Assembly (NCBI RefSeq): GCF_026891095.1
Contig: NZ_JAPTNL010000015.1
Span: forward strand, 25,877 to 89,876
Length of the DNA: 64,000 nt
Reading direction: 5' to 3'
Source: Roseovarius salincola
GTDB lineage: Bacteria; Pseudomonadota; Alphaproteobacteria; Rhodobacterales; Rhodobacteraceae
Shown: piece by piece, positions 1 through 9,116 of the stretch
Numbering within the stretch: position 1 is the stretch's first letter
How the letters are laid out: every line of letters begins with the position of its first letter
Translations under genes and position numbers: made by a program
Notes under the pieces: model-generated
The model's input: the letters and a program-made list of their open reading frames with translations, nothing else
What the model was told of the DNA's origin: nothing
Database searches by the model: none

Positions 1-1941
1 AGCGGCGCGTTCCAGCGCGGCGACCGCACCCGCGTGATCGCCCGCATCGCGGCAGAACTCGGCCAGATGCGCGTGCAACTCTGCGGTGCTGTCATCCATA
101 TCGGAGGCGGTCTCGTAACAGGCGCGCGCGCCCTTGCCGTCCCCGGCCCCTTGCAGGATCAGCCCCTTCAGGAAATGCCAGAAGGCATGATCCGGCGCGA
201 GTTCCATGCAGCGCTCGATTTCGGTCAGGGCCGCGTCATGCGCGCCCTGCATCATCAGGATCTCGGCCTGCCGTTTGTGCAGCAGCGCCACGTCGGGCGC
301 ATGTGACAGCGCCTCGCTGTTGCGCGTGAGCGCTGCATCCAGCTTGCCCATCCGTGCATCGAGCAGCGCGCAGAAACTGAACGGCAGGCTGCCCGGAACG
401 CAGCTTTCATGTGCTTCAAGGCGCGCGCGCATCTGTTCCAGCTCTTCGGGCGCGTTCAACAGGCGGCTGGTCTTGCCATCCATCGCGAACCAGGGCCATT
501 CGATCGCGATCACCGAAAGGTCGGCGGCGCGGCGGCGCAGGATCTTGTTCTGTTGCAGGGCGATATTGGTCTGCTGATAGCGCATTGGCAGCAACAGCAG
601 CGTATCGCGGTCAAAGGGCAGCACCCGCCCCGGGCGCAGCCGCCGGCGCTTGATCATGAACGAGCCGATCACCAGCACATCGGGCAGGGTGGGCTTTTGC
701 CAGAAGGCGCGCAGGAACGACTGGCGCGCGCCGGTGCGTTTTCCAAGCGCGCCCAGAACATGCGCGCGCACCACCAGCCCGGTGATGTAGTTCTCCTGCC
801 ATTGCCTGGGATCGGCCAGCGCGCGCTCCACATGCTTGAGCGCCTCGTCCCATTTGCTCAGATAAAGCCCGTTGATCGCATGCATCAGCGGCATGAACGC
901 ATTATCCGCGCCCGCGTCCAGAATCGCCTGACCGATATCCCATGCCTCCTGATCGCGGTTCTGCTCTTGCAGCCGGCGCACCAGCTTGACGTAGACATGC
1001 GCCGCCTCGCTTGGCGTAATGAAAGCCCCCGGCCCGCCCTGAAAGCGCTCGAACACCTTTTCATAGGCGCTTTCGCGTTCCTCAAGGGTCATCACTTCGT
1101 GAAAGCACTTGCGCTCCTGTCCGCTCAGGCGCGCGGCGGCGCGGCTGAAGGCGCTGATTGGCGGCGCCACAATCTCGGACGCGCGCGACATCGCGAAAAG
1201 CTCCAGGAAGTCGCGCTGCACCGGCTTGCATTGCGACAGGTCCGCCAGCTTGTCGATACTGCCCACCTTGGGATGCGCCTTGGTGAACCGCTCGATGCTT
1301 TCGGCCTGATCCGAGAACACCAGCGCCCCGGCATCGGGGTTCTTTTCGAGGTAAGCCGAGTAGAGTTCATCCGGCTCGATCTTGGCGGGCCATTCCTTGT
1401 GCTTCCAGGGGTCCTCGTTGAGGATGTCGCCGCGCCGGATGTGATAGGCGATGGTGCGACCGCCATCCCGGTTCATCGCGGCCTCGATTGTGGCGATATG
1501 GTCGCGCACGACCGGGTTGAACCCGATCTTGGCGATGAACCCCCGGAACCTTCCGCGCAGATCGCCTGCGTCCTCCCATGGGAACGCGACGATCTCGAAC
1601 CCCTCGTCCAGAAGCACATGACCACCCCCCGCCAGATGCGCCTCCAGCTTCTCGGGGCCGGGATCGTTGAGAAAACTCCAGATCGGGCGCGTCACATCGT
1701 CCAGCGCCTCGAAGGCGTCGTTCTCGATGAAATGCCGCGCGATGAAAGCCTCGTTGAACAGGTCCGCAGGCGTGTCGAGCTTGGGCGCCATCGCCCCGCG
1801 CGGAAACCAGTTGATGCGGAAATCGGTGCCGTAATCCTCGGCCAGCCGGATACTGTTGAGCATCATCAACAGACGCGCGCCCAGCTGGTCCTTCCTCATT
1901 CCGATGAAGAGCCCCCGCTGCGGGCATTCGCATTCCGACAT
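1..1941 (-). CDS. Fucosyltransferase-like TPR protein, 3' end cut by window edge
   Basis: At least 647 residues read from ATG at 1941 and continue in frame off the left edge with no stop. The N-terminal third begins MSECECPQRGLFIG and carries H167-I-R-R-G-D172, the HxRRGD signature of GDP-fucose-using transferases (GT11/GT23/POFUT-like folds). From about residue 300 the chain is helical with repeated TPR-like units, clearest in the last 130 residues seen. The family suggests a fucosyl or related transfer onto a surface glycan or protein; the acceptor is unknown. It is divergent from the gene at 2041 and heads a block of glycan-modifying genes. Donor specificity is inference, and the C-terminus is missing. 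Confidence 0.7.
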   Translation of the reverse strand, partial: MSECECPQRGLFIGMRKDQLGARLLMMLNSIRLAEDYGTDFRINWFPRGAMAPKLDTPADLFNEAFIARHFIENDAFEALDDVTRPIWSFLNDPGPEKLEAHLAGGGHVLLDEGFEIVAFPWEDAGDLRGRFRGFIAKIGFNPVVRDHIATIEAAMNRDGGRTIAYHIRRGDILNEDPWKHKEWPAKIEPDELYSAYLEKNPDAGALVFSDQAESIERFTKAHPKVGSIDKLADLSQCKPVQRDFLELFAMSRASEIVAPPISAFSRAAARLSGQERKCFHEVMTLEERESAYEKVFERFQGGPGAFITPSEAAHVYVKLVRRLQEQNRDQEAWDIGQAILDAGADNAFMPLMHAINGLYLSKWDEALKHVERALADPRQWQENYITGLVVRAHVLGALGKRTGARQSFLRAFWQKPTLPDVLVIGSFMIKRRRLRPGRVLPFDRDTLLLLPMRYQQTNIALQQNKILRRRAADLSVIAIEWPWFAMDGKTSRLLNAPEELEQMRARLEAHESCVPGSLPFSFCALLDARMGKLDAALTRNSEALSHAPDVALLHKRQAEILMMQGAHDAALTEIERCMELAPDHAFWHFLKGLILQGAGDGKGARACYETASDMDDSTAELHAHLAEFCRDAGDHAGAVAALERAA

Positions 1942-2040
1942 AAATCAACCTTTCCCGACTGCATGAAAATTTATACACTGGATGGAAACAGTGACAAGCG
2001 CTCCCCCCATCCGGGCAGACGCGAAGAGGTAATCGAGTAC

Positions 2041-3972
2041 ATGACATCCAGTCCCAAATTGTTCCTTGGGTGTTTTCTGCGTGATGAACGCTCGGATTTT
2101 CTGGAATGGCTTGCCTGGCACCGGGTGATCGGGGCCAGTCACGTCCACATCTTCACCGATGAGAAGACGGCCGGGAACACCCCCTTGCTGGATGTTCTGG
2201 CCGCCGCCGGGGCAATCATTCTGCACCCCGTTCCCAGCGACCCCGATATCCTGGAGGAGCCGCGCAACACCGCCTTGCGCTTTGCCGCGCTGGAGGCCGG
2301 GGAAACTGGCGGCTACGGGCTCTGTCTTTCGCAGGACGACTATTTCCGGATCAACAGCCGCGCGCAGACCGTGCAATCGCTGATGCGGGCCTGCGGCGGC
2401 GCCGATGTTCTCAGCGCGCCGGTGCATGTCTTCGGCCCCGGCGACCGGATCGCGCATGCGCCCGGCCCGGTGCTGCATACGGCGACGCAGCGCGCGCCAG
2501 TTCCCTCCGGCACCGCCGCGGGCTGCGCGCTGCGCAGCGTTGTGCGACTGGGGCTTTTCGGCGCGCGCAGCCCCGAACTGCCCACCGGCCCCATGCAGGG
2601 CGGCGGCTCACCCAAATGGGTCAATGGCGACGGGGCCGAGATGCCCGAACCCTTCAGCCGCCTGACCTGGAACGAGACCCCCGGCGCGATCGGAGCCGCC
2701 AAGGCCGCGATCCTGACACTGCCCGCGCCCTCGGTGGAAACCTTCCTGCTGCGCATCGCATCCCTGCCCGAAAGAAAACAGCCCGACGCCGAGACGCTGG
2801 CGGCCGAGCTCGACAGGCTGGCCGCCATGCGCGAACCCGATCCCGGCCTTTCGGCGCGGGCCGATGCGATCATGCGCGAAACCGAAGCGCTGATGGCCCT
2901 GCCCGGCGTTGCCAAGGCGCAGGCCGATCTTTGCGCGCGCGAGGTCGCCCGGCTTGACGCGCTGCGCGCCGATCCCTCGGATATCGGCCGCCTCCTGGCA
3001 GCCGCCAGGGAGCAGGACGCGCCCGCGCCGCCCAAGCTGCCCCGCGCCGAAAAGCCCGAAACAGCCCCGCAACCCGCCGACGCTGGTGCCCTGCCCGGCA
3101 CGGACACGCCCGCGACAGGCACGCCGGCCCTGCCGCCGTGGTTTGCCGAAATCCACACCGGCGGCGACAGGGAAGGCTTCTACACCCGCCTCAAACACCA
3201 CGCGGTCGCCTGCATCCGCCGCGACGATGCCCGCCTTGTCGTGACCTTCGACAACCTCTCGAACGTCAACGACCTGTCACCCGAGCGCGAACCCTGGGCC
3301 TATAATTTCCTGCGCTCCAACGACTGCTCGCATCTGTCAATCATGGCGCGCCGCAAAGACTGGTATCGCGACCCGCAACTGATCGCCTACCTCGAGAAAC
3401 TGTCCGCCGAAGGGTTCTTCCAGCAGTTCGGCAAGGTATTCATGACCGGCACCTCGATGGGCGGTTTCGCGGCGCTGGCCTTTGCCTCGCTCGCCCCCGG
3501 CGCCACGATCATCAGCTTCAGCCCACAGACCACGCTCGATGAATCCCTCGTGCCTTGGGAAGAGCGTTTTCTCGTCGGCCGGCGGCGCGATTGGTCGCTT
3601 CCCCATAGCGACTGCGCCTTCGAGATCGACGATATCGAAAAGGCTTTCGTGTTCTACGATCCGTTCTTCGAACCGGACCGTCGCCATGTGGAGCGTCTGG
3701 AAGGCGACAACGTGATTCCGCTCAAAACCTGGTTCTCGGGGCATTTCTCGCCGGTTTTCCTGCGCCGCGCCAACCTGCTCAAGCCGGTGATGCAGCACGC
3801 GCTCGATGACACGCTGACACCTGCCGTGTTCTACACCCTCTTTCGCGAACGCCGTCTGCTGCCTTGGTATCGCAAGTCGCTGGAAACCAACCTGGTCGAA
3901 CGCGGTCACGCGGCGCTTGCCCGCCGTGTCGCCCCGGCCTTCCGCAAACTCAAACGACAGGCTGCCGAATGA
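2041..3972 (+). CDS. GT-A-like glycosyltransferase domain fused to alpha/beta-hydrolase-like domain
   Basis: 643 residues. ATG at 2041 is preferred over in-frame ATG 1963 because GAAGAGGT lies about 10 bases upstream and the family-typical start (LFLGCFLRDERSDFLEWLAW) follows at once. Residues 5-200 resemble the GT2/GT92-type transferase encoded next door, but where the neighbour has MDVDEF this protein has SQDDYF, so the metal-binding DxD is altered. Residues 260-370 are a low-complexity Ala/Pro linker. Residues 375-640 look like an alpha/beta hydrolase with nucleophile elbow G470-T-S472-M-G-G. It overlaps the next gene by 4 bp (ATGA), so the two are probably translationally coupled. Possible roles are transfer plus removal or exchange of an acyl group on a surface glycan. 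Substrates cannot be read from the sequence. Confidence 0.72.
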   Translation: MTSSPKLFLGCFLRDERSDFLEWLAWHRVIGASHVHIFTDEKTAGNTPLLDVLAAAGAIILHPVPSDPDILEEPRNTALRFAALEAGETGGYGLCLSQDDYFRINSRAQTVQSLMRACGGADVLSAPVHVFGPGDRIAHAPGPVLHTATQRAPVPSGTAAGCALRSVVRLGLFGARSPELPTGPMQGGGSPKWVNGDGAEMPEPFSRLTWNETPGAIGAAKAAILTLPAPSVETFLLRIASLPERKQPDAETLAAELDRLAAMREPDPGLSARADAIMRETEALMALPGVAKAQADLCAREVARLDALRADPSDIGRLLAAAREQDAPAPPKLPRAEKPETAPQPADAGALPGTDTPATGTPALPPWFAEIHTGGDREGFYTRLKHHAVACIRRDDARLVVTFDNLSNVNDLSPEREPWAYNFLRSNDCSHLSIMARRKDWYRDPQLIAYLEKLSAEGFFQQFGKVFMTGTSMGGFAALAFASLAPGATIISFSPQTTLDESLVPWEERFLVGRRRDWSLPHSDCAFEIDDIEKAFVFYDPFFEPDRRHVERLEGDNVIPLKTWFSGHFSPVFLRRANLLKPVMQHALDDTLTPAVFYTLFRERRLLPWYRKSLETNLVERGHAALARRVAPAFRKLKRQAAE

Positions 3973-5009
3973 CCGCCGCGAACACGCCCTTCCCCATCGC
4001 GCCCGCCTGCGGCGGGCCGCATGTCATCATGACCACGATGAAGAACGAGGGGCCATTCCTGCTGGAATGGATCGCCCATAACCTGACCATCGGCTTTTCC
4101 GGCGTCGTGATCTTTACCAATGACTGCGACGACGGCACCGACCTCATGGCGGATCGGCTTGACGAACTGGGTTACTGCAGTCACCGGCCCAACCCCGTCT
4201 CGGATGGCTCGCCGCCCCAGCACAAGGCGCTGCGCCGCTCGGTCTTTCATCCTTGGGTGCGCCAGGCCGAATGGCTGATATGCATGGACGTGGACGAATT
4301 CATCAACCTGCGCGGCGGGCTTGAAACGCTCGATGACCTGTTCGCGCGGATCGGCGATTGCGACGCGATTTCCTTGACCTGGAAACTGTTTGGCTGCGGC
4401 GGCGTCGAGGCCTATAGCGACACGCCGGTGACGCGGCAGTTCCTTCTGGCCGATGCAGAGGACGACCCCGCCAATGGCCGCGCCATCGGCTTCAAGACCC
4501 TGTTTCGCAACAATGGCGTGTTCAACCGCTTCAACCCTCACCGCCCCAAGGTCATTCCCGAGGATGCGGCCAGGGATGTCCGCTGGTCCGATTGCGGCGG
4601 CAACCTGCGGCCGATGGAGCAGGTGGGATGGCGCGCCTGGGAGGGCTTCAGCCATGAACACGCGCGGCTGAACCATTATTCGGTCCGCTCGCTCGAAAGT
4701 TTCCTGGTCAAACGCGATCGCGGCCGCACCAACCACATCGCCGTGGAACAGGCCGAACACTATTGGTCGGACATGAACGTCAACCGTGACCGCGATGAAT
4801 CGATCCTGCCCCATGCCGACCGCGCACGCCCGATGCTCGAGGCGCTGCTGGCCGATCCGGTGCTCTCCATGCTGCATGAGCGCGCCTGCGACTGGCACCG
4901 CGCCAAGATCGAGGATCTCAAGGCGCGCCCGGACTGGACCGGCTTTCGCGCCTGGCTGCGTGAGAACAAGCTGGAAACGCGCGACCGGGTTACGCAGAAA
5001 GACCACTGA
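3969..5009 (+). CDS. Glycosyltransferase family 2-type protein
   Basis: 346 residues; ATG overlaps the previous stop by 4 bp. Features of the Glyco_tranf_2_4/GT92-like group are visible: MTTMKNEGPFLLEWIAHN near the N-terminus, an acidic IFTNDCDDGTD sugar-nucleotide loop, and the metal-binding MDVDEF about residue 103. A later H-Y-S-V-R-S motif precedes a positively charged tail. It is presumably a cytoplasmic or membrane-associated enzyme that adds a sugar to a surface polymer. It probably shares a transcript with the fusion gene upstream and is the intact paralogue of that gene's N-terminal domain. Donor and acceptor are unknown. Confidence 0.82.
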   Translation: MTAANTPFPIAPACGGPHVIMTTMKNEGPFLLEWIAHNLTIGFSGVVIFTNDCDDGTDLMADRLDELGYCSHRPNPVSDGSPPQHKALRRSVFHPWVRQAEWLICMDVDEFINLRGGLETLDDLFARIGDCDAISLTWKLFGCGGVEAYSDTPVTRQFLLADAEDDPANGRAIGFKTLFRNNGVFNRFNPHRPKVIPEDAARDVRWSDCGGNLRPMEQVGWRAWEGFSHEHARLNHYSVRSLESFLVKRDRGRTNHIAVEQAEHYWSDMNVNRDRDESILPHADRARPMLEALLADPVLSMLHERACDWHRAKIEDLKARPDWTGFRAWLRENKLETRDRVTQKDH

Positions 5010-5120
5010 GGCAGCGTTCAAACCGCTGCGGCGCGTGCGTTTGTGGCGGGCTTTCATCACTCGGGTGCAACTTCCATGTCCGGGCCGCGCCCTTCGTTGA
5101 CTGGATCAGGGGCCGCGCAT

Positions 5121-5173
5121 ACTCTTTTTTCAGAAAGCACTGACCCATGCGTGTTTTTGCGCGAAAAAAGAGT
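5121..5173. repeat. Perfect 11-bp inverted repeat with long loop
   Basis: ACTCTTTTTTC (5121-5131) pairs perfectly with GAAAAAAGAGT (5163-5173) across 31 bases. An alternative pairing, AGCACT (5136-5141) with AGTGCT (5171-5176), would compete with it. It lies between the stop at 5009 and the methyltransferase gene. An in-frame ATG at 5147 falls inside the loop, which is one reason a later start is preferred for that gene. It may be a terminator-like or leader structure, but no T-run follows the 3' arm on either strand. Confidence 0.55.
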
Positions 5174-5197
5174 GCTGAGTTTGGAGTTTGTGGGCGC

Positions 5198-5932
5198 GTG
5201 GCAGTCAAGAAAGCGAAAGCGAAGAGCAGCGGGAAGATGGACTTCTCGATGTTCTCGAGGGGCGATTTACTCAACCTTATCCTGCAGCGATCCGAGGTGC
5301 TTCACGACGTCCCGCGATCGGGGCGCCTGATCAGAGCCTGGATGAGGGGCAACAGCGCTCCGCTCGAGGAACAGGTGGATCGGCTCGGCCCCGAGATCGC
5401 CGAACGCGCATTCACGGTCATTGACTCCGAGTTCGGGGTGATGCGCCCGGCACTGGATCGTCTCGCGCCCAGACGTGTCGCCGATATCGGTTGCGGTTAC
5501 GGGCTGGTCGATCTGCTGATCCATCGCGCGACCGGCGCTGAAATCGTGCTGATCGACACCGAACAGAACGAGCACCGCCATTTCGGCTTTCAGGACGAGG
5601 GGGCGGCATATGCCGATCTCTCCAAGGCCCGCGCCTTTCTCGAGGCCAACGGGGTCGACAGCGCGGCGATCACCACGCTGAACCCGCTTCATGATCCGCT
5701 GTCAAAGCTGCGCAAGGTCAATCTTGCCATCAGCCTGTTATCTTGCGGGTTTCATTTCCCCGTTTCAACCTATGGCGCATTCTTCGATCAGCAGATCACG
5801 AAGAACGGCGCGGTCATCCTCAATATGCGTAAGCGGTTTGAAGAACTCGCCGAACTGGCACGGCTGGGCCGCATCACGATCCTGGACGATACACGCCCCA
5901 GTTCGTCAATGGTGCTGATGGAGAAACGGTAG
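5198..5932 (+). CDS. Class I SAM-dependent methyltransferase-like protein
   Basis: 244 residues from GTG 5198, which has GGAG 11 bases upstream. ATG 5147 (261 residues) lies in a hairpin loop and adds an atypical Lys/Arg-rich tail. ATG 5237 (231 residues) is also possible. The SAM-binding motif I is clear (VADIGCGYGLVDLLI), followed by an acidic strand end (IVLIDTEQNE) and later LAISLLSCGFHFP in the usual motif IV region. It may methylate a sugar or glycolipid made by the neighbouring transferases. The target is unknown, and the start is the main uncertainty. Confidence 0.68.
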   Translation: MAVKKAKAKSSGKMDFSMFSRGDLLNLILQRSEVLHDVPRSGRLIRAWMRGNSAPLEEQVDRLGPEIAERAFTVIDSEFGVMRPALDRLAPRRVADIGCGYGLVDLLIHRATGAEIVLIDTEQNEHRHFGFQDEGAAYADLSKARAFLEANGVDSAAITTLNPLHDPLSKLRKVNLAISLLSCGFHFPVSTYGAFFDQQITKNGAVILNMRKRFEELAELARLGRITILDDTRPSSSMVLMEKR

Positions 5933-5990
5933 GGCCACCCCGGCCTTGCCGGTATGAAGGCGCAGAACGCAGAAAGGCTCGGGGTTCCCC

Positions 5991-7397
5991 ATGGCGAAAA
6001 AGAAATCGTCCCGTCCGGCCCGTAACAGCGCGATCCACAGCGCCACATCCACCGATGCCTTCGACGCGGCGCGAAAGAACAAGCTGCGCCGCTACCCCTC
6101 GCCCGAAATCGACGGCGAGCGCCTCTATCCACTGGCCGATCCCGCCGTCTCCCCCGGCTTCACCATCGGCAGGAAGGACAGCGTATTCGCCATCGGCTCC
6201 TGCTTTGCGCGCAATATCGAAGGGGCGCTGCACCGTGCCGGCATGACCGTGCTCAGCCGCGAACCGGATCTTGGCCCGATCGGCGAGTCTGTCGGCAAGG
6301 CGTCTACCTTTCTCAACAAGTATACCGCGCATTCCATCCTGAACGAGATGAGATGGGCACTGGAACGCGACAGCTTCCCGGGTGAGAAAATCATCTACCC
6401 GCTGGGTGACGGGCTTTATTGCGACCCGCAACTGGGGCTTGTCCGCCTGCCCTTCGCGCTGGCCGATATCATGGACATGCGTGCGCGCTACCTCGATGCG
6501 ATGGCCGGGGTGGCGCAGGCGGATGTCATCATCCTGACCCTGGGTTATGTCGAGGCCTGGTATGACAGGGAACTGGACCTCTATCTCAACATTGCGCCGC
6601 CGCCGCGCATCTGCAAAGCCGATCCCGAACGCTTCGAATTCCGGGTGCTTGGCTATGACGATGTGCTGGACGCGCTCGATGGGATCTACGCGCTTCTCAA
6701 GGCGCATCGCAAGAAGCCGCTCAAGATGCTGCTGACGGTTTCGCCCGTGCCGCTGGCCTCCACCTTCCGTGACATGGATGTCATGCTGGCCAACACCTAT
6801 TCCAAATCCGTGCAGCGCGCGGCAGCCGAGACCTTCGTCGCCGACAAGCCGGACGTGGATTACTTCCCCTCCTACGAGACAGTCACCCTGGCCAACCCCG
6901 ATGTCTGCTGGGCGCGCAACGATTACCGCCATATCTCGCCGGATATCGTGGCCCGGATCATGTCCAACGTGCTGGTCAGCTACATTCCCGACTTCGAGGC
7001 CGGCGGCACATATCACGGCAGGCCGATGACCGAAGATGCCATCCTTGCGACCGCCCGGATGCTGGCCAAGCTGAACGAAGGCCCGGAACTGGCCGCGCTG
7101 TTCGCGCAGAACCGTCACATCCTGCGATCCGACGAAAAACTGCTGGCCCGGATCGCCGATGTCCTTCAGCATGCCGACCTGCCCGAATGCGAAGCCGAAG
7201 TGCTCGACGAAATGGTCACCCTTGCCCCGCAACGCCCCAGACTGCTGCAGCGCCTGATCTCCGCCGTGGCCAGAACGCCGGACAGCACCGAAAGAACCCG
7301 CACCCTTCTGGCCCTTCATGCCGAACGCTTCCCGACCCGGTCCGATTTCCGCGCGCGGGTTGAACGATCGCTTGCCGCGCTCGAAGATCAGCCCTGA
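5991..7397 (+). CDS. GSCFA-domain protein
   Basis: 468 residues. After a basic N-terminus (MAKKKSSRPAR), residues 60-340 hold the GSCFA domain with its namesake motif FAIGSCFARNIEGAL near residue 66, a TLGYVEAWY segment and a conserved TVSPVPL stretch. The fold is thought to be related to SGNH/GDSL esterases, with the Ser of GSCFA as candidate nucleophile. A late DYRHIS could supply Asp/His. The C-terminal 100 residues are helical. Biochemistry of the family is poorly known; in polysaccharide clusters an acyl-hydrolase or acyl-transfer role on glycans is plausible. Its 3' end overlaps the convergent FkbM gene by 10 bp. Confidence 0.85.
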   Translation: MAKKKSSRPARNSAIHSATSTDAFDAARKNKLRRYPSPEIDGERLYPLADPAVSPGFTIGRKDSVFAIGSCFARNIEGALHRAGMTVLSREPDLGPIGESVGKASTFLNKYTAHSILNEMRWALERDSFPGEKIIYPLGDGLYCDPQLGLVRLPFALADIMDMRARYLDAMAGVAQADVIILTLGYVEAWYDRELDLYLNIAPPPRICKADPERFEFRVLGYDDVLDALDGIYALLKAHRKKPLKMLLTVSPVPLASTFRDMDVMLANTYSKSVQRAAAETFVADKPDVDYFPSYETVTLANPDVCWARNDYRHISPDIVARIMSNVLVSYIPDFEAGGTYHGRPMTEDAILATARMLAKLNEGPELAALFAQNRHILRSDEKLLARIADVLQHADLPECEAEVLDEMVTLAPQRPRLLQRLISAVARTPDSTERTRTLLALHAERFPTRSDFRARVERSLAALEDQP

Positions 7398-8107
7398 GCG
7401 CTGTCGTCATCCTGATTGATGAAAACCGAGCGGCGCACGAAAAGCGCATCGCCCCAGCCGAAGCGCTTCAATTCGCAAAATCCCAGCTCGAACCCGAGCG
7501 CCTCAAGAAGAATCACGAAGCGCGACAGCGGCATATCACCATCGTAGATCCCGCCGATGCTGACTTCCGCCCAGATGAAATCAATTGATTTCAGGGTGTT
7601 CAGCGCGCCGGTGATGACATGCTTTTCCGCACCCTGCGTGTCGATGAACATCATGTCATAGCCATCGGACTCAATCTCGTGCTCCGGCAGCAGACTGTCC
7701 AGCGAGCGCAATGTCATTTCACGCTTTTCCGAGAAATGGATATCGGGCTTGATCTCTGTATGGCCGCTGGGTTCCAGAAAGCTCGAGGATTCCCCGGTAT
7801 TGCTGGACACATTGAAGGTGACCTGCTTGCCGTCCTCGTCGCCGATCAGCGCCTGGATCGCGACATAGCCGTCCACGTCCGCAACCCGCTCGCTCAGCGT
7901 GCCGAACGTCTCGTGCAGCGGGTCGATAAACACCGCCTTCTCCACACCCGAGCGCGCCATTCTGGGCACTTCGCGGCCATTATGAGCACCCACCTGAATG
8001 ACTCCGCGCGGAAGCCTCTTGAATCGCGACTTCACGATTTCCACCGCGCGCAGACCGTTCTTGACCTCGGCCAGACTGTTCTTGTTCATGGGTAAACGTA
8101 CATCCAT
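7388..8107 (-). CDS. FkbM-family methyltransferase (first copy)
   Basis: 239 residues. The FkbM/Methyltransf_21 pattern is visible: motif I GVIQVGAHNGREV near residue 35, IDPLHETF at the end of strand 2, then YDMMFIDTQGAEKHVITGAL, the typical post-IV segment with a D-x-Q/E-G-A/x-E core. These enzymes usually O-methylate sugars or polyketides. With glycosyltransferases on both sides, sugar O-methylation is likely. ATG 8107 follows AGGCGG-CCAGGA; a second in-frame Met lies six codons later. The stop lies inside the end of the GSCFA gene. Confidence 0.82.
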   Translation of the reverse strand: MDVRLPMNKNSLAEVKNGLRAVEIVKSRFKRLPRGVIQVGAHNGREVPRMARSGVEKAVFIDPLHETFGTLSERVADVDGYVAIQALIGDEDGKQVTFNVSSNTGESSSFLEPSGHTEIKPDIHFSEKREMTLRSLDSLLPEHEIESDGYDMMFIDTQGAEKHVITGALNTLKSIDFIWAEVSIGGIYDGDMPLSRFVILLEALGFELGFCELKRFGWGDALFVRRSVFINQDDDSAQG

Positions 8108-8214
8108 TCCTGGCCGCCTTAAGGTCGATGGCAGCTTGATTTACCAAACGCCTGTGAAGCTTACCCCATCCCCGCGGGCCTTCAAAGCCGTGATCGCGCG
8201 ACGCGCTCAGTGGA

Positions 8215-9084
8215 TCACCCGGCTTCCTCTCCGGGCTGTCCGGGCACCTTCAGTTTGAAAAGATGCGCCGTTTGCGCCGGGTCCACCCCGTGATGCCTGC
8301 ACAGATCGTCAGCATAGGATCCTTCGGGCGGCAGGCCGCCGCTCTGTGCGAATATGTTGCGAAAGCGCCGGCCGTAGAAATGCACCGACAGCGTCTCGTC
8401 GGCGATCGCCTCCAGCACGCTTCGTTTCAGATGGCGGCGGTGAAAGGAACGCGTGCCCGCAAAGGGCACCGGATAAAGCACCGCCCCGTCAAACGCATGT
8501 TCCACCTCGCCCGTTTCATGCGCAAAGTAATGCAACGCCTCGGGGCCGCATATGCCCCATTGCATCAGCGACATATGCACGCCTTTTCCGGCCGCTTTCA
8601 ACGCGCGCAGCTCTTCCCGCCGCGCCTCGGGAAGCCAGGGGGGAACGGGGTATTCGTCCTTCGTAAGCTCCAGCATGGCGCGCAGGGTTTCGGAACCATC
8701 GGGCAGGCCCAGGACCCCGGAACAGATGATCCGCCGCTTGTCGGTGCCCCATCCGTAAAAGAATCCATGCGGCTGTTTCTCGAAGGGCTTGAGGCAATAG
8801 GCATCGGTATCAATCCACAGAAAATCCGTCTGCGCCAGCATTCTGAGGCGAAACACGTCCGAATGAAACGCGGGACTGCCGGTGTTGACGTGATAGATGA
8901 TCTGATCGGTGGGCATGACTTCGCGCGCATCGCGGATCTCGACGCCGTCGGGCACGGATTTCACATCGTCATAGACATAAAGGACAGTGCGGTGCCCATG
9001 CTCCAGAAAGGACATCAGGCAGATCTGCTCCATCCAGCTCAGCTCGTCCCCGATCCAGAGGCTTGCGACATCGTAAAGCGCCAT
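8215..9084 (-). CDS. GT32-like glycosyltransferase with DxD motif
   Basis: 289 residues from ATG 9084, which has GAGGAAG 6-7 bases upstream; a longer frame to 9120 lacks such a site. Residues 74-94 show the GT32/capsular alpha-glycosyltransferase pattern: SDVFRLRML followed by FLWIDTDAYCLKPF, with DTD at 92-94 binding the metal and nucleotide sugar. Later HFYGRR and basic residues fit the acceptor half. It should transfer a sugar to a surface glycan. It lies 32 bases downstream of the FkbM gene on the same strand and is probably co-transcribed with it. Confidence 0.8.
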   Translation of the reverse strand: MALYDVASLWIGDELSWMEQICLMSFLEHGHRTVLYVYDDVKSVPDGVEIRDAREVMPTDQIIYHVNTGSPAFHSDVFRLRMLAQTDFLWIDTDAYCLKPFEKQPHGFFYGWGTDKRRIICSGVLGLPDGSETLRAMLELTKDEYPVPPWLPEARREELRALKAAGKGVHMSLMQWGICGPEALHYFAHETGEVEHAFDGAVLYPVPFAGTRSFHRRHLKRSVLEAIADETLSVHFYGRRFRNIFAQSGGLPPEGSYADDLCRHHGVDPAQTAHLFKLKVPGQPGEEAG

Positions 9085-9116
9085 CGTGGTCTTCCTCTTT
9101 TCGGGCCCCGGACCGT

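Noticed and set aside
409..2040. Plus-strand open frame of several hundred codons running into the fusion gene at 2041
   Set aside because: It is antisense to the fucosyltransferase-like gene on the minus strand, whose protein has a clear family motif. The plus frame lacks any domain and only becomes coding after about 2041.
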